The notes beneath the pieces were generated by a model. The model did no database searches. It was given only the letters and a program-made list of their open reading frames with translations, and was not told where the DNA came from. A stretch of 64,000 bases of DNA from an uncultured Psychrobacter sp. (GTDB lineage Bacteria; Pseudomonadota; Gammaproteobacteria; Pseudomonadales; Moraxellaceae): the NCBI RefSeq assembly GCF_947500265.1, contig NZ_CANMRN010000003.1, positions 124,001 through 188,000 on the forward strand, given 5' to 3'. Of the stretch, positions 15,739-26,069 are shown piece after piece (the stretch's first letter is position 1; the number at the start of each line of letters is the position of its first letter). The position numbers and the translations under genes are program-made.

Positions 15739-17112
15739 CTATGAGGCACTACCGTCAAATGCAGGCATATTGTCTGCATTAAAAGGCAGAGCTTCAAAGG
15801 CCTGCTGACGATACTGCGCCATGTGCATTCGATCTCTGACACAAAAATCGCCAATCGCCGGTACAAAACGCGGATCATATATACGATGGATAGAATGTGT
15901 CGTCGTTGGGATAAAACCACGTACCAGCTTATGCTCGCCTTGCGTACCCGGATCAAAAGACATCAGCCCTTGCTCAATAGCAAACTCGATACCTTGGTAA
16001 TAGCATAGCTCGAAATGTAGGCTGTCATATTCACCGAGCGCACCCCAGTAACGACCATATAAGGTAGCATTATTATCGCCATCAGCCTTGTCACCATCAA
16101 CATTGTCGCTATCAGGTCTGTCATATAAGAACAAACTACTCGCGATAATCTCACCACTGACATCAAGTGCCTGCGCAAGCATTATATGCTCAGGCATGCT
16201 CGCTGCCAACGCCATAAAAAAGTCTAAGGTTAAATAAGGTTGTTGTCCGCGTACTGCATAGGTCATCACATAACAATGATAAAAGGCCTTCCAGTCAGCG
16301 TCGCTAATAGCATCACCGCACTTTCGCTGGCAGCTAATGCCTTGCTCGGCAACTTTACGGCGCTCAGCCCGAATGGTTTTGCGCTTTTTGGCTTTTAAGG
16401 TCATCAAAAACGCATCAAAATCTGCAAATGGCTTGTGGTCATTAAGTAAGTCTTTGTTTTGCCATAAGAACTGGCAACCTTGACGCTCAAATATCGGTAG
16501 CTCAATAACAGCTGACTCTACGCCGCTTTCTTGAGCCACTATAGCATGCTCTACATCAATTTCAGTTGGCATAGATGTAGTGGCAATAGAGGCCAGCTCA
16601 GGTGTCACAAATAGTCCATGCCAGCTTGAGGCGCCCACTTGTTGAGCGATATCATCGATACCTGCGATGGCCGTTCTGAGGATATCTTCATTCAAGGTTT
16701 CACCTTTTGCCAACCAAACTCTCTGACCAGTAATCGGTGTATATGGTGCGCTAGTGACCAATCGCGGATAATAATCAACACCATAGCGCGCATAAGCTTC
16801 AGCCCATGCATGATCAAATACAAACTCACCGCGATGATGACCTTTTATAAATACTGGCATGACGGCCACAGGCTGCAATGTATTTTCTGCTGCGCTATCT
16901 ACTAAGGTATTGATGCTATCTTCACTATCGGCATAGTCTGTGACACGATGTACCAAAATAAATATCGGTAGCCACCCTGCCTGCTCACCAATTGCTCCGG
17001 TGTCTGCCAGTGCTTGCCAAAAAGCAAATGACATAAAAGGGGTATCTGGCGTCTGCCACTCTGTTTGGCTCTGCCAGCTGGTATCATTAATCAGCGCATA
17101 CTCTAAACTCAT
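15739..17112 (-). CDS. FemAB/GNAT-like acyltransferase-fold protein (DUF482 type)
   Basis: 457 residues, cytosolic, of the conserved proteobacterial family annotated as 'peptidogalycan biosynthesis/GNAT-like' (DUF482, COG3146). Supporting stretches are MSFAFWQALADTGAIGEQAGW near the N-terminus, LKAKKRKTIRAERRKVAEQGI in the middle, and LYGRYWGALGEYDSLHFELCYYQGIEFAIEQGL followed by FDPGTQGEHKLVRGFIPTTTHSIH. A short Asp/Asn-rich insert (about residue 350) is lineage-specific. I took the ATG at 17112 because the open frame beyond it lacks an ATG. The biochemical function is not established. It precedes ubiC on the same strand. Confidence 0.8.
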   Translation of the reverse strand: MSLEYALINDTSWQSQTEWQTPDTPFMSFAFWQALADTGAIGEQAGWLPIFILVHRVTDYADSEDSINTLVDSAAENTLQPVAVMPVFIKGHHRGEFVFDHAWAEAYARYGVDYYPRLVTSAPYTPITGQRVWLAKGETLNEDILRTAIAGIDDIAQQVGASSWHGLFVTPELASIATTSMPTEIDVEHAIVAQESGVESAVIELPIFERQGCQFLWQNKDLLNDHKPFADFDAFLMTLKAKKRKTIRAERRKVAEQGISCQRKCGDAISDADWKAFYHCYVMTYAVRGQQPYLTLDFFMALAASMPEHIMLAQALDVSGEIIASSLFLYDRPDSDNVDGDKADGDNNATLYGRYWGALGEYDSLHFELCYYQGIEFAIEQGLMSFDPGTQGEHKLVRGFIPTTTHSIHRIYDPRFVPAIGDFCVRDRMHMAQYRQQAFEALPFNADNMPAFDGSAS

Positions 17113-17230
17113 ATTCACCGTCACTATTATAATCGCGATATATTTATCGATAACCAATCTATTGATGACCTAGACTAGCAAATTTTTACGTCATTGCTGT
17201 CACAATTTGCAAAAACTTATCCGCACCTAA

Positions 17231-17262
17231 TAAAAAACCACCAACGATAACGCGGGTGGTTT
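17231..17262 (-). terminator. Orphan terminator-like hairpin
   Basis: The stem AAACCACC (17235-17242) with GGTGGTTT (17255-17262) is followed by TTTTATTA on the minus strand. No minus-strand gene lies upstream of it before the divergent isocitrate dehydrogenase gene. Confidence 0.5.
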
Positions 17263-17379
17263 GTACGACTGCGCTCATGGGCAGTAAGATCAATATAAAA
17301 CGTCATGAAAAAACAGTAGTTGTATGGAAAAGATGATATCGAAGCCGATGACTGGTAGAATAAGGTTGTTATTAGCTTA

Positions 17380-17475
17380 GTATAATTCGAAACCATAGGA
17401 TACGAGCTAAAACAGTATACTTAGTTCATGGTATACGATTGACATCCTATCGGATTTATAGTGGATTGATTATAA
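17380..17475. repeat. Probable degenerate dispersed repeat, copy C
   Basis: The stretch from TATAATTCGA to GGATTGATTATA follows the same order of motifs as copies A and B (TATAATTTCGATAC..., GTATGCTTAG..., CGGATTTATA...), with many substitutions. Weaker than A and B. Confidence 0.35.
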
Positions 17476-17719
17476 TGTAGCGTCAGTGATTCACTTTTAG
17501 GCAATTTTGCACCGACCGTTAACGTGTTGCCTTTAAATGATTTTTTCATGAATACTATTAAAAGAAAATGTCTGACCTGTCTTAAAAATTTCTAAGAAGC
17601 TACATATGAAGTACTTGTTCTAACCATATCATGGATTATTGCATAGTATCATTGACGCATATTCAACACTATATTTGAGCTTTATTATTAACTACAGCCT
17701 AAAGGAAGATCTAACTAAA

Positions 17720-19939
17720 ATGTCAAAAATTATTTATACCAAAACTGACGAAGCCCCAGCGCTGGCGACTCTGTCGTTCTTACCTATTGTCGAAGCATTC
17801 ACTAAAACGGCAGGCGTTGAAGTTGAAACTAGCGACATCTCTGTTGCAGCGCGTATATTGGCCGAATTCCCTGAATACTTGACCGAAGAGCAACGTGTTC
17901 CTGACAACTTAGCTGAGCTAGGTCGTCTGACTCAAGATCCAAATACCAACATCATCAAACTGCCAAACATCAGTGCTTCTGTACAGCAGTTAAAAGCTGC
18001 TATCAAAGAGCTACAGAGCAAAGGCTATGCCATCCCTAACTTCCCAGAAGACCCACAAACTGACGAAGAAAAAGAGCTGCGCAAGCGCTATGGCAAAAGC
18101 TTAGGCAGTTCAGTGAACCCAGTACTGCGTGAAGGTAACTCAGATCGCCGCGCTCCTAAAGCAGTTAAAAACTATGCACGCAAGCATCCACACTCTATGG
18201 GTGAGTGGAAGCAATGGTCAAGCACGCACGTATCACACATGCATGGCGGCGACTTCTACGATGGCGAGCAATCTATGACATTAGATAAAGCTCGTACAGT
18301 ACGTATGGAGTTGTTACTTGATGACGGTACTCAAAAAGTATTAAAGCCTAAAATTGCTTTGCTTGATAAAGAAGTCATCGATCTGATGGTCATGAGCAAA
18401 AAGGCATTATTAGAGTTTTATGAGCGTGAAATGGAAGATTGCCGCGAAGCTGGTATCTTGTTCTCATTGCACGTAAAAGCAACCATGATGAAGGTCTCGC
18501 ATCCTATCGTCTTTGGGCATGCGGTTAGAATCTACTACAAAGAAGCCTTTGAAAAACATGGTGCATTCTTTGACGAGCTAGGTATCAACGTCAACAACGG
18601 TATGGCAGATCTATATGACAAGATCTCAACGCTACCAGCTTCAAAGCGTGAAGAGATTGAGCGTGATTTACATGCGTGTCAAGAGCATCGCCCACGTCTG
18701 GCGATGGTTGACTCTTCAAAAGGTATCACCAACTTCCATTCACCAAGTGATGTAATCGTTGATGCTTCTATGCCAGCGATGATTCGTTCAGGTGGTAAAA
18801 TGTGGGGTGCTGATGGCAAAATGTATGACTGTAAAGCCGTCATGCCAGAGTCTACCTTTGCGCGTATTTACCAAGAAATGATTAACTTCTGCAAATGGCA
18901 TGGTAACTTTGATCCAAAAACAATGGGCACCGTTCCTAACGTTGGCCTAATGGCTCAAAAAGCTGAAGAATATGGCTCGCACGACAAGACTTTTGAGTCT
19001 AGCGATGCTGGTATTGCACGTATCGTCGACATTGATACTGATGAAGTATTACTTGAAAAACGTGTTGAGAAAGGTGATATCTGGCGCATGTGTCAGGTTA
19101 AAGATGAGCCTATTCAAGACTGGGTAAAACTTGCTGTACGCCGTGCTCGTGAATCAGATACGCCTGTTATCTTCTGGTTAGACCCATACCGTCCACATGA
19201 GAACGAGCTAATCAAAAAAGTTAGAACCTATCTAAAAGATCATGATACTACTGGCTTACATATCGAGATTATGTCTCAGGTTCGTGCGATGCGTTATACG
19301 CTAGAGCGCGTTGCTCGTGGTCTAGATACTATCTCTGCGACCGGTAACATCCTACGCGATTACCTAACTGACTTGTTCCCTATCCTAGAGCTAGGTACCA
19401 GTGCCAAGATGCTATCAGTTGTACCACTAATGAAAGGCGGCGGTTTGTTTGAAACTGGCGCTGGTGGTTCTGCACCGAAGCACGTTGAGCAGCTGACAGA
19501 AGAGAACCATCTACGTTGGGATTCACTTGGTGAGTTCTTGGCCTTGACGGTATCTTTGGAGCATCTAGCAAACAACGACAACAATGCTAAAGCTCAAATC
19601 TTGGCAGACACGCTAGATACAGCAACAGAAAAACTGCTACTAAACGATAAGTCGCCATCACGTAAAACTGGCGAGCTCGACAACCGTGGTAGCCACTTCT
19701 ATCTAGCAATGTACTGGGCAGAAGAGCTTGCAGCGCAAGATAAAGATAGCGAGCTAAAAGCGCAATTTACACCATTCGCGCAAAAGCTAAAAGAGAACGA
19801 AGAGGCCATCGTTAAAGAGCTTAACCAAGCTCAAGGCAAGCCAGTAGATATCAAAGGCTACTACTATGCTGATGAAGAATTGGCTAAGAAAGCAATGCGT
19901 CCAAGCGCTTTGTTTAACGAGACTTTGGCATCGCTATAA
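17720..19939 (+). CDS. icd: NADP-dependent isocitrate dehydrogenase, monomeric type
   Basis: 739-residue monomeric isocitrate dehydrogenase (IDH-II type, about 740 residues in Azotobacter, Corynebacterium and Colwellia). It oxidises isocitrate to 2-oxoglutarate in the TCA cycle with NADP+. Recognisable family blocks are [15 protein letters not shown]-like ([16 protein letters not shown]), [21 protein letters not shown]-like, [17 protein letters not shown] and [25 protein letters not shown]. The ATG at 17720 has AAAGGAAG about 11 bases upstream; an in-frame extension to 17639 lacks family similarity. It faces the dimeric isozyme gene, with only 235 bases between stop codons. Confidence 0.95.
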   Translation: MSKIIYTKTDEAPALATLSFLPIVEAFTKTAGVEVETSDISVAARILAEFPEYLTEEQRVPDNLAELGRLTQDPNTNIIKLPNISASVQQLKAAIKELQSKGYAIPNFPEDPQTDEEKELRKRYGKSLGSSVNPVLREGNSDRRAPKAVKNYARKHPHSMGEWKQWSSTHVSHMHGGDFYDGEQSMTLDKARTVRMELLLDDGTQKVLKPKIALLDKEVIDLMVMSKKALLEFYEREMEDCREAGILFSLHVKATMMKVSHPIVFGHAVRIYYKEAFEKHGAFFDELGINVNNGMADLYDKISTLPASKREEIERDLHACQEHRPRLAMVDSSKGITNFHSPSDVIVDASMPAMIRSGGKMWGADGKMYDCKAVMPESTFARIYQEMINFCKWHGNFDPKTMGTVPNVGLMAQKAEEYGSHDKTFESSDAGIARIVDIDTDEVLLEKRVEKGDIWRMCQVKDEPIQDWVKLAVRRARESDTPVIFWLDPYRPHENELIKKVRTYLKDHDTTGLHIEIMSQVRAMRYTLERVARGLDTISATGNILRDYLTDLFPILELGTSAKMLSVVPLMKGGGLFETGAGGSAPKHVEQLTEENHLRWDSLGEFLALTVSLEHLANNDNNAKAQILADTLDTATEKLLLNDKSPSRKTGELDNRGSHFYLAMYWAEELAAQDKDSELKAQFTPFAQKLKENEEAIVKELNQAQGKPVDIKGYYYADEELAKKAMRPSALFNETLASL

Positions 19940-20030
19940 TTTTAAGCGATTGCTCTTGGACCATTAAGCCTAATCGCTTTTGGTTTTTATACCCAGAAGC
20001 GATTAAGCGGGTTTAAGTCTTAGTAAAAGA

Positions 20031-20067
20031 ACACCTCAACCGTCTTCGAACGTTGGGGTGTTTTTTT
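20031..20067 (+). terminator. Rho-independent terminator of monomeric icd
   Basis: A 10-base stem (20031-20040 with 20052-20061, one wobble) is followed by TTTTTT, 92 bases after the stop. Confidence 0.85.
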
Positions 20068-20100
20068 GTGTTTTCTAAAAGCTTTATAAAAAGTGAAATG

Positions 20101-20133
20101 AAAAAAGCAACCTATATAATCAGGCAGCTTTTT
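20101..20133 (-). terminator. Rho-independent terminator of dimeric icd
   Basis: On the minus strand AAAAAGC-GCCT pairs with AGGT-GCTTTTT across one T/T mismatch, and the stem runs into a T6 tract. It lies about 40 bases after the stop. Confidence 0.65.
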
Positions 20134-20174
20134 GTACATAACAATAAAATAGAATGCTTAGAGTTTAAGTAGTC

Positions 20175-21434
20175 TTAGGCTTCCATATGCTTAATGATTG
20201 CCTTACCAAACTCCGAAGTACTCAGTAAGGTAGCATCTGGCATCAGACGCTCAAAATCATATGTGACTGTTTTATTGGCAATCGCACCTTGGATACCACT
20301 GATAACAAGATCAGCTGCTTCCGTCCAGCCCATATCACGAAGCATCATCTCAGCAGACAATATCAATGAGCCTGGATTTACTTTATTCTGACCAGCGTAC
20401 TTGGGCGCAGTACCGTGCGTCGCTTCATAAACAGCGATCGCGCCGCCTTTATTTGCACCAGGTGCGATACCAATACCGCCTACTTCAGCGGCCAATGCAT
20501 CAGAGATATAGTCACCGTTTAGATTAAGCGTTGCTACTACAGAGTAATCTGCAGGACGCATCAAAATCTGCTGCAAGAAGGCATCAGCGATGACGTCTTT
20601 AATAATAATATTGTTACCTGTTTTTGGATTTTTCATGGTCATCCATGGACCGCCATCTAATAACTCTGCACCAAAACGCTCTGCTGCCAGCTCATAACCC
20701 CAATCCTTAAACGCGCCTTCAGTAAACTTCATGATATTGCCTTTATGCACTAGCGTCACATTTGGTAAATCATTATCGATGGCATGCTGAATCGCTTTAC
20801 GTACTAGACGTTGTGAGCCCTCTTTTGAGACAGGCTTGATACCGATGCCGCAGTCTTCAGGGAAGCGAATACTGGTCACCCCCATCTCATCTCTTAAAAA
20901 ATTGATAACTTTTTTGGCATCATCACTACCCGCTTTCCACTCGATACCCGTGTAGATGTCTTCTGTATTTTCACGGAAGATAACCATATTCGTCAGCTCT
21001 GGATGCTGTACTGGGCTTGGTACGCCCTCAAACCAGCGCACGGGGCGCTGACAGACATACAGGTCGAGGTTTTGGCGTACCGCGACGTTTAATGAGCTAA
21101 AGCCACCACCCACTGGCGTGGTCAATGGACCCTTGATACTAATGACATAGTCTTTTAGAATCTCTAGCGTCTCGCTTGGCAAATAGTCGCCGTCATATAC
21201 TTTCGCTGCTTTTTCACCAAGATAAGTCTCCATCCAAATGATAGACTTCTTGCCGTGATACGCTTTATCAACTGCAGCATTGACTACTTTTATCATGACA
21301 GGCGTGATATCTACGCCGATCCCATCACCTTCCACAAACGGAATAATCGGATGATTGGGAACATTTAATGTGAGATCTGCGTTTACGGTCACTTTTTCGC
21401 CGTCTCTTGGCACGATAACCTTATCATATGACAT
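20175..21434 (-). CDS. icd: NADP-dependent isocitrate dehydrogenase, homodimeric (E. coli type)
   Basis: 419-residue isocitrate dehydrogenase of the beta-decarboxylating dehydrogenase family, unrelated in fold to the monomeric enzyme encoded opposite. The substrate loop SSLNVAVRQ carries Ser114, aligned with E. coli Ser113, the AceK phosphorylation site. Also present are [26 protein letters not shown] and [20 protein letters not shown] (NADP-binding region). The ATG at 21434 has AAGGAG 8 bases upstream; the open frame extends further but without such a signal. Having both isozymes suggests division of labour, for example by temperature or carbon source; this is inference. Confidence 0.95.
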   Translation of the reverse strand: MSYDKVIVPRDGEKVTVNADLTLNVPNHPIIPFVEGDGIGVDITPVMIKVVNAAVDKAYHGKKSIIWMETYLGEKAAKVYDGDYLPSETLEILKDYVISIKGPLTTPVGGGFSSLNVAVRQNLDLYVCQRPVRWFEGVPSPVQHPELTNMVIFRENTEDIYTGIEWKAGSDDAKKVINFLRDEMGVTSIRFPEDCGIGIKPVSKEGSQRLVRKAIQHAIDNDLPNVTLVHKGNIMKFTEGAFKDWGYELAAERFGAELLDGGPWMTMKNPKTGNNIIIKDVIADAFLQQILMRPADYSVVATLNLNGDYISDALAAEVGGIGIAPGANKGGAIAVYEATHGTAPKYAGQNKVNPGSLILSAEMMLRDMGWTEAADLVISGIQGAIANKTVTYDFERLMPDATLLSTSEFGKAIIKHMEA

Positions 21435-21872
21435 CGATGATACTCCTTGGTTGTATGTTGGACGTCGCAAGCGAACTAGACACTTTGTTATGCCAACCGT
21501 TTTATTATAGTTATAACGCTCTGGGTGTTTATCGGTTAAGCAAAACTTTGATGAGTACGACACTTGCGGCATTGATTTGAACAATATGAAAGATAGCTTT
21601 AAGCTAAAAAAATGAACATAAAGACCCAAATAATGATTGTCGCTTGCAGATAGTAGATATCTCTCTATTAGAAATATAAATACCACTATTGGAATACGGA
21701 TTTAGGATAACAGTAAATCTATACAAGCGCTGTCCTACTTTTGTAGCAGGTCACGTAGCATACAGCACGTTAAATATATCGCCCTTAGTCTTGTCGCTTA
21801 ATACTAGCTCTACATCACAAAACATACGCTACAATGATTCATTGTCCATCAAAAACTAGGAAACACCTTTTT
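21435..21872. other. Divergent promoter region, icd and rluE-like gene
   Basis: 438 bases between divergent starts, AT-rich. Nothing beyond presumed promoters is seen; no hairpin or repeat stands out. Confidence 0.4.
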
Positions 21873-22487
21873 ATGTCTACTTCTAGTCTCATCTTATTCA
21901 ATAAGCCTTACGGCGTGCAAAGTCAGTTTAGAGATGACAGTAATAACGACCACACCACCCTATCGCAATACTTTACCGATAAGGCCTTGCGAGTTGCTGG
22001 TAGGCTAGATGCCACTTCGGAGGGCTTGCTGATTTTGACCGATAATGGTCGCGTTAATAAAGCAATTACTCATCCACCAAAAGCCAATGCAGGGCGCAAG
22101 CAAGGTAAAACTTACTTAGTACAAGTAGAAGGAACCCCTACTGCTGAGCAACTCAATAAGCTTAAACGTGGCGTGGTTTTAAAAGATGGTAAAACGCTAC
22201 CTGCTGAGGTCAAACACGTCAGTGAAGATGAGCTACCGATGGTACTTTGGCAGCGCAATCCGCCAATACGTGAGCGTAAAAGCGTACCGGACTCATGGTT
22301 GATGCTGACAATATATGAAGGTAAAAATCGCCAAGTCAGGCGCATGACTGCTCACGTCGGTTTGCCTTGTCTACGTTTGATACGTTGGTCAGTGGCAGGA
22401 TTTGAGCTAGGTGAGCTAGCTGTTGGGGAGTTTGTACGTGTTCATCTAACTAACGAACACTGTCGTCAGCTAGGTATTTCTAGCTAG
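21873..22487 (+). CDS. rluE: 23S rRNA pseudouridine synthase, RluE/RsuA family
   Basis: About 204-residue pseudouridine synthase without an S4 domain, as in RluE, which modifies U2457 of 23S rRNA. The catalytic Asp lies in GRLDATSEGLLILTDNG; NKPYGVQSQF and the C-terminal VRRMTAHVGLPCLRLIRW are typical of RluE. The start at 21873 begins directly before the conserved LILFNKPYG; an ATG at 21834 is possible and would add 13 residues. AGGA lies 11 bases upstream, a rather long spacing. The assignment to RluE rather than another RsuA-family enzyme rests on the absent S4 domain and motif similarity. Confidence 0.85.
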   Translation: MSTSSLILFNKPYGVQSQFRDDSNNDHTTLSQYFTDKALRVAGRLDATSEGLLILTDNGRVNKAITHPPKANAGRKQGKTYLVQVEGTPTAEQLNKLKRGVVLKDGKTLPAEVKHVSEDELPMVLWQRNPPIRERKSVPDSWLMLTIYEGKNRQVRRMTAHVGLPCLRLIRWSVAGFELGELAVGEFVRVHLTNEHCRQLGISS

Positions 22488-22700
22488 TTTAGATGGTTTT
22501 AAGCTTAGATACTATTGATTAATTCACACTGTTTGGCTGTTTAGCCCCTAATATAAAGCTCTGACACTAATATATTACGACCTGTTAAACGTAGTGTCTC
22601 GAATGGGTAAGGTTTATCTGCTAACATTCAGCACGTAATTGATTATGTATAATAAGTATTATCCATTTATCGTTTGGTTTTTTCACAATAGGGATATGTC

Positions 22701-23546
22701 ATGATTGCTTCTCGTCGTTTTCTTTCGTTGGTCACTAGCCTTTCTGCAGCGCTTGTATTGAGCGCCTGTCAGCCAACGACTGAGGACAACCAATCAAATC
22801 CTACAGAAGAAACCTCACCGCCAGTGACTGGTATGCCACATACTGAGCATGACGGTATGGCAGATGATACTCTAACAAATGACAGCGATAACAGCATCAG
22901 TGATGAGTCTCAAATGAGTGACATGCTCAGAGACTATACGAGATCAATGACTAGAATGCATGACGAGATGATGATTGGTATGGGGTACAACGATCCTGAT
23001 ACCGCTTTTGCTAAAGGCATGTTGGGACATCATCGCGGCGCGGTAGAGATGGCAAAAATAGAACTCAAATATGGCACTGACGAAGCGATGCGCCAACTTG
23101 CTCAAGACGTCATCACGGCACAGCAAGCTGAAATCGATGTCTTAAACAAGTGGCTGGCTAGCCATCCTGATGCTGCCAAACCTAAGCCAAATACTGTGGG
23201 GATGCAGCAAGCATATGCTAAGAGCATGGAAAATATGCATGGCGAAATGACTTTGGGTGTGGCTGATCCTGTACCTGATATGGCATTTGCACGCGGCATG
23301 CTACCGCATCATATTGCCGCTGTTGATATGGCAAAAGTTCAGCTCGAATATGGGACAGATGAAGAGATGCGTCAGTTGGCGCAAGACATCATTGATAACC
23401 AGCAAACTGAAATTGATATGATGAAAAACTGGATTGCTGCGCTTGAGGCTGCAAGTAGCAACGAAGTCGATAGCTCTGTAGATGAAAACATAACGCCTGA
23501 AACTACCGATAATAAGAACCTAGACAGTAAAGTTAAAGAGCAGTAA
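22701..23546 (+). CDS. Lipoprotein with two tandem DUF305 domains
   Basis: 281 residues. A signal sequence ending LSAC (Cys23) makes it an envelope lipoprotein. Two ferritin-like DUF305 repeats follow (about 78-155 and 168-248). Each starts YxxSMxxMHxEM, continues with FAxGMLxHHxxAVxMAKxxLxYGTDExMRQLAQDxI and ends in QQxEIDxxxxW. The His- and Met-rich helices resemble metal-binding proteins of the family, some of which are linked to copper; metal binding here is inferred. The acidic Asp/Ser/Thr-rich region after the signal and the C-terminal tail are low-complexity. It stands alone between divergent or convergent genes. Confidence 0.88.
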   Translation: MIASRRFLSLVTSLSAALVLSACQPTTEDNQSNPTEETSPPVTGMPHTEHDGMADDTLTNDSDNSISDESQMSDMLRDYTRSMTRMHDEMMIGMGYNDPDTAFAKGMLGHHRGAVEMAKIELKYGTDEAMRQLAQDVITAQQAEIDVLNKWLASHPDAAKPKPNTVGMQQAYAKSMENMHGEMTLGVADPVPDMAFARGMLPHHIAAVDMAKVQLEYGTDEEMRQLAQDIIDNQQTEIDMMKNWIAALEAASSNEVDSSVDENITPETTDNKNLDSKVKEQ

Positions 23547-23621
23547 TGGTATATTTCGCCAACCTCTGACCTATCGAGCATTTAAGTTGCTTGGATATAT
23601 CTACAATATTAAAAGTGATTT

Positions 23622-23666
23622 AAAAAAACCCTCTTCTAAGCAGTATTGCTCGGAAGAGGGTTTTTT
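23622..23666 (+). terminator. Bidirectional terminator, DUF305 gene and M61 peptidase gene
   Basis: AAAAAACCCTCTTC (ending 23636) pairs exactly with GAAGAGGGTTTTTT (23653-23666), giving T-runs on both strands. It lies between two convergent stop codons. Confidence 0.9.
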
Positions 23667-23714
23667 ATATGGAAGGGTTTTTCATATGGAAAGGTATTTG
23701 ATGTAGCATTGAGG

Positions 23715-25745
23715 CTAGCGCTTCATAACATTAAGCCATGTCTCCCAACCTGCCTCACCTTTTAATTGCTCATTATCATCCTCTAGAGTCTTATCTCCTT
23801 TAGCTAAGCGTAGGCTTACTTTATGAGGAGGGACTGCTCCAGTCATGCTAGTTGTCTCATCTCGCGGCTTCACTTTAGTTGTCGTTTCGGGTTGAACCTG
23901 AACACACATCAGCTCATCACGACGGAATAAATAGCACTCAACAGGATGCGCTGTATTAACCAAAGTGGTAAGTTGTTTCGTATCCGCTTTGATGCCGTCA
24001 ATCGCGATAATAACGTCATGTGCTGAAATACCAGCTTTAGCCGCAATACTATCTCGCATCACACGATTGACCTTTAGCCCAGCTGGCGTTTCGTTACATC
24101 GCATACCCCAAGGCACATGCTTGTCAGCGGTTTCTTTAGTATTCACCTGTATTTTGACACCGTTTGCAATTAGCAACGCTTCAATTGGCAGCTCTTCTAC
24201 CCCGTTGACATAACGGCGTTCAAAATCTTCCCATTCTGCTAGCGGCATAAACTGCTCAATAACAGAGCCCATGTCAGCACTACTGATACCAATCCGCTTA
24301 CTGTCGTTCTGCTTGGCTTGAGTATAAAAAGCTTTGACCACATCAAATAAACGATAAAGACCATCACTATTTTTGAGTAAGATTAGATCCAGACATAAAG
24401 CTACCAACGCGCCTTTATTATAGTAACTGATACCCGCATTGCCTGTATTTTCATCGGTACGATACAGCTTAATCCAAGCATCAAAACTTGATTCTGCCAC
24501 GCTTTGATTACCGCGCCCTGGGGTCTGATAGTAGCGATTGATTTGCTCGGCTAGCAGTCGCAGATAATTGGCTTTATCAATCACACCTGACGCTTGCAAC
24601 ATGAAGTCATCGATATAAGACGTAAACCCTTCGAACACCCAAAGTAATGGCGTAAATGCCTCACGGCGCAAATCGACATCGATCATGACATCAGGACGTA
24701 CCGTCTTCACCCACCATGAGTGAAAATACTCATGACTGCATAAGCCTAAAAACCGCTGATAATCTGTACTTGGTAACTTTGGCTCATTGGTGCTGGGTAA
24801 GTCATTGCGCGGGGTGATAAGGCTAGTAGAGTTGATATGCTCAAGCCCACCATAGTCTTGACCGCTTGCAAAGGTCATAAACGTATAATCGTCAAATGGC
24901 GCATCGCCTAACCAATCTACGTAGGTCTGACAAATCTGAGTAATATCTTGCTGCAATCGACCTAGATTGGCATTCTGCTTACCCGACAGGTAAAAGCTAT
25001 GATGTAGCGTCTGGTGCTCATTATCATGCATAATAAAATCAAACTTTTCTTGTTCTGCGATTTCGAATGGATAATCAATCAGCTCGTGATAATTCGCTGC
25101 CTGTAACTTATAAATGTGCTGACTGTTCGCTTGCTGAAGGCCTTTTTGCTGCTGACCAACTTGCAGGTGCGTAGCGTCCAAACCACAGGCTAACAGTACT
25201 TTGCTACTTTCTTTGTCTGCAAAAAATGTCTCAGGAACGATTAAGCTAACGTGGACAGGCGCTTGCTCTTGCCCTTCGATGGCAAGCGCAAGCGAGGTGA
25301 AATTACCGTACAGTCGTTGCTGATCGACATAGGCTGTACGCACGGACAAGTCATAGCAATAGACTTCGTACTCGACTATGACCGTCTGCCCTGCTTGCGC
25401 CGCTGGCAGCTGCCATGTATTTTTGTCAATTTTTTGCGCGCGATAAGTTTCTGGTTGCTTGTTACTATCCGCTGTTTGAGCCTCTACTATTTGATAATGT
25501 ACCGCAGTGATGTTTCGAGCAAACTCGCGCATCAGATAACTGCCTGGTATCCACGCTGGTAACCAAAGCTGCGGAGCGTCGGATACTGCTGTAAAGCTCA
25601 GGGATACATCGACCAAATGCTCGTAGAAACGGGCGAAATCAAGTTGATAGCTTATATCAGCTATCGTTTTAGCCTTAGTATCATCATGATTGGTCGAAAC
25701 ATTACTCGTTGGTTGTTTAGTAGTGGTATTGGCAAATGCAGTCAT
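23715..25745 (-). CDS. M61 family glycyl aminopeptidase-like metallopeptidase with PDZ domain
   Basis: 676 residues. The zinc-binding motif HEYFH lies in CSHEYFHSWWVKTVRPD, with the glutamate-bearing WVFEGFTSYIDDF downstream, as in M61 peptidases. The N-terminal 180 residues form the family's beta-domain (WLPAWIPGSYLMREFARNI). A PDZ domain (about 550-625, GLKVNRVMRDSIAAKAGISAHDVIIAIDG) follows. No signal peptide is evident, so it is probably cytosolic. Substrate unknown; family members release N-terminal Gly or Ala. Confidence 0.9.
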   Translation of the reverse strand: MTAFANTTTKQPTSNVSTNHDDTKAKTIADISYQLDFARFYEHLVDVSLSFTAVSDAPQLWLPAWIPGSYLMREFARNITAVHYQIVEAQTADSNKQPETYRAQKIDKNTWQLPAAQAGQTVIVEYEVYCYDLSVRTAYVDQQRLYGNFTSLALAIEGQEQAPVHVSLIVPETFFADKESSKVLLACGLDATHLQVGQQQKGLQQANSQHIYKLQAANYHELIDYPFEIAEQEKFDFIMHDNEHQTLHHSFYLSGKQNANLGRLQQDITQICQTYVDWLGDAPFDDYTFMTFASGQDYGGLEHINSTSLITPRNDLPSTNEPKLPSTDYQRFLGLCSHEYFHSWWVKTVRPDVMIDVDLRREAFTPLLWVFEGFTSYIDDFMLQASGVIDKANYLRLLAEQINRYYQTPGRGNQSVAESSFDAWIKLYRTDENTGNAGISYYNKGALVALCLDLILLKNSDGLYRLFDVVKAFYTQAKQNDSKRIGISSADMGSVIEQFMPLAEWEDFERRYVNGVEELPIEALLIANGVKIQVNTKETADKHVPWGMRCNETPAGLKVNRVMRDSIAAKAGISAHDVIIAIDGIKADTKQLTTLVNTAHPVECYLFRRDELMCVQVQPETTTKVKPRDETTSMTGAVPPHKVSLRLAKGDKTLEDDNEQLKGEAGWETWLNVMKR

Positions 25746-26069
25746 CGTATCTCTCGTCCTTATTTTTATAATTATGCTAGAAGTCCTACTCTAAAAAAGC
25801 AACTCCTAAACCATGAATAGCCAATAGCTATGCATTAACTATAGAAAATAGCAGTTATTATTGTAAATTGTGGCATTAATTGGCATTTTTTATGTTTTTT
25901 GCCTTGAAAGTTATGTGGGCCATCTCAATTAAAGATGCTAACTGCTAAAGTTACTTTAATAAACTGATGATAATTGACTAATGACGTGGCCTTTTGGCTT
26001 GCAGATTGGCTTTTTTAGGTTTATTGCAACCGTATTTAATTTTTTACATAGATATATTTAGGATATTTT
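25746..26069. other. Divergent promoter region, M61 peptidase and slyD
   Basis: 324 AT-rich bases. No hairpin, repeat or coding signal stands out. It presumably contains both promoters. Confidence 0.4.

Larger units (their letters stand above)
17113..17719. other. Intergenic region upstream of monomeric icd
   Basis: 607 bases between divergent genes. It holds a minus-oriented terminator-like hairpin without a visible gene (17231-17262) and a likely degenerate copy of the dispersed repeat (17380-17475). The isocitrate dehydrogenase promoter must lie in the right half; no clear hexamer pair was found. Confidence 0.5.
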
